Of a stretch of 21,207 nt of DNA, positions 21,036 to 21,207 are shown piece after piece. The position numbers were made by a program, and so were the translations under genes. The notes under the pieces are model-generated. The model had not been told where the DNA came from, did no database searches, and worked only from the letters and a program-made list of their open reading frames with translations. This DNA is from a virus: IMG/VR virus record IMGVR_UViG_3300042484_000468, positions 1 through 21,207 of that record; one strand, 5' to 3'. Position 1 is the stretch's first letter. Each line of letters opens with the position of its first letter.

Positions 21036-21207
21036 TTATTTTTTTGTAAAGATCCAGAGGTCTTCATAGTTGCCACCGCGTGTCTTTTTTGCTTGTCTTG
21101 TGCCCGCGATAGCTGACCATTGAACTTTATAGTGATTGGTAAAGTCTAAATGCCGTGCTGCGATATCACGCATGTCCTCACTTATGGTCATTTTTACTTT
21201 ATCTTTG
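21036..21207 (-). CDS. C-terminal part of a hypothetical protein (partial at right edge)
   Basis: An open frame enters at the right edge and stops with TAA at 21036; 56 codons are visible, ending YKVQWSAIAGTRQAKKTRGG then a short tail EDLWIFTKK. An ATG at 21191 could be its start, but the frame is open beyond it. The segment is basic and compact. No family recognised. Confidence 0.6.
   Translation of the reverse strand, partial: KDKVKMTISEDMRDIAARHLDFTNHYKVQWSAIAGTRQAKKTRGGNYEDLWIFTKK

Noticed and set aside
1-21207. tRNA genes, CRISPR arrays, insertion sequences and attachment sites
   Set aside because: I looked for cloverleaf ends with T-loop sequence, regularly spaced repeats, transposase motifs and long terminal repeats and found none. 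This was by eye, so a weak tRNA could be missed.

Overview
The window is a stretch of a T4-like myovirus genome (tailed dsDNA phage), probably from an aquatic bacterium. The main evidence is a family-B DNA polymerase of gp43 type (901 aa), a gp45-type sliding clamp (240 aa) and a small DsbA-like protein, set in very dense gene packing. The host cannot be named from the sequence. Every gene I accept is on the minus strand, so transcription runs from high to low coordinates. Neighbouring genes mostly overlap by a few bases (ATGA, GTGA, TAATG) or lie a few bases apart. Apart from one 231-base promoter region (1486-1716), the only gaps of note are about 60-70 bases each (9754-9825, 17282-17343 and 20979-21035).

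Layout in transcription order: a partial unknown gene (21207-21036); a sigma70-type promoter; the DsbA-like gene; DNA polymerase gp43; a sulfotransferase-like gene; a second sigma70-type promoter; sliding clamp gp45; an unknown gene; a DpdA-type guanine transglycosylase; a small coiled-coil protein; a possible QueD-like T-fold protein; an unknown gene; a sugar-isomerase-type cupin; a GT-B glycosyltransferase; a beta-rich unknown; a histone-H1-like (Hc1) protein; a one-TM small protein; GMP reductase; an SGNH-like protein; GTP cyclohydrolase I (FolE); several small unknowns; a cytidylyltransferase-like enzyme; a compact SGNH hydrolase; a DUF805 membrane protein; an Smr domain; SufE; a small unknown; QueD; a purine phosphoribosyltransferase; a glycosyltransferase-like protein; two paralogous tiny proteins; a basic-tailed protein; an MBD4-like DNA glycosylase; QueE; a small unknown; tandem sigma70-type promoters; an unknown 214-aa protein; and a ParB-like protein that runs off the left edge.

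The main theme is 7-deazaguanine chemistry. FolE, QueD and QueE are three of the four enzymes that take GTP to preQ0 (QueC is not in the window), and the DpdA-type transglycosylase would exchange guanine in DNA for the deazaguanine base. The same gene train carries a purine phosphoribosyltransferase one base after queD, a GMP reductase and a SufE. I infer a closed economy: DpdA releases free guanine, the phosphoribosyltransferase recovers it as GMP, and SufE helps supply the Fe-S cluster of QueE. The DpdA C-terminus carries a short motif that closely resembles the clamp-binding tail of the polymerase here, so modification may be tethered to the sliding clamp encoded just upstream.

A second theme is sugar or surface chemistry: two glycosyltransferase-like proteins, a cupin isomerase domain, a nucleotidyltransferase, two SGNH-type proteins and a sulfotransferase. 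Three of the four sigma70-type promoters are followed at the predicted +1 by a short inverted repeat, so those transcripts would begin with a 5'-terminal hairpin.
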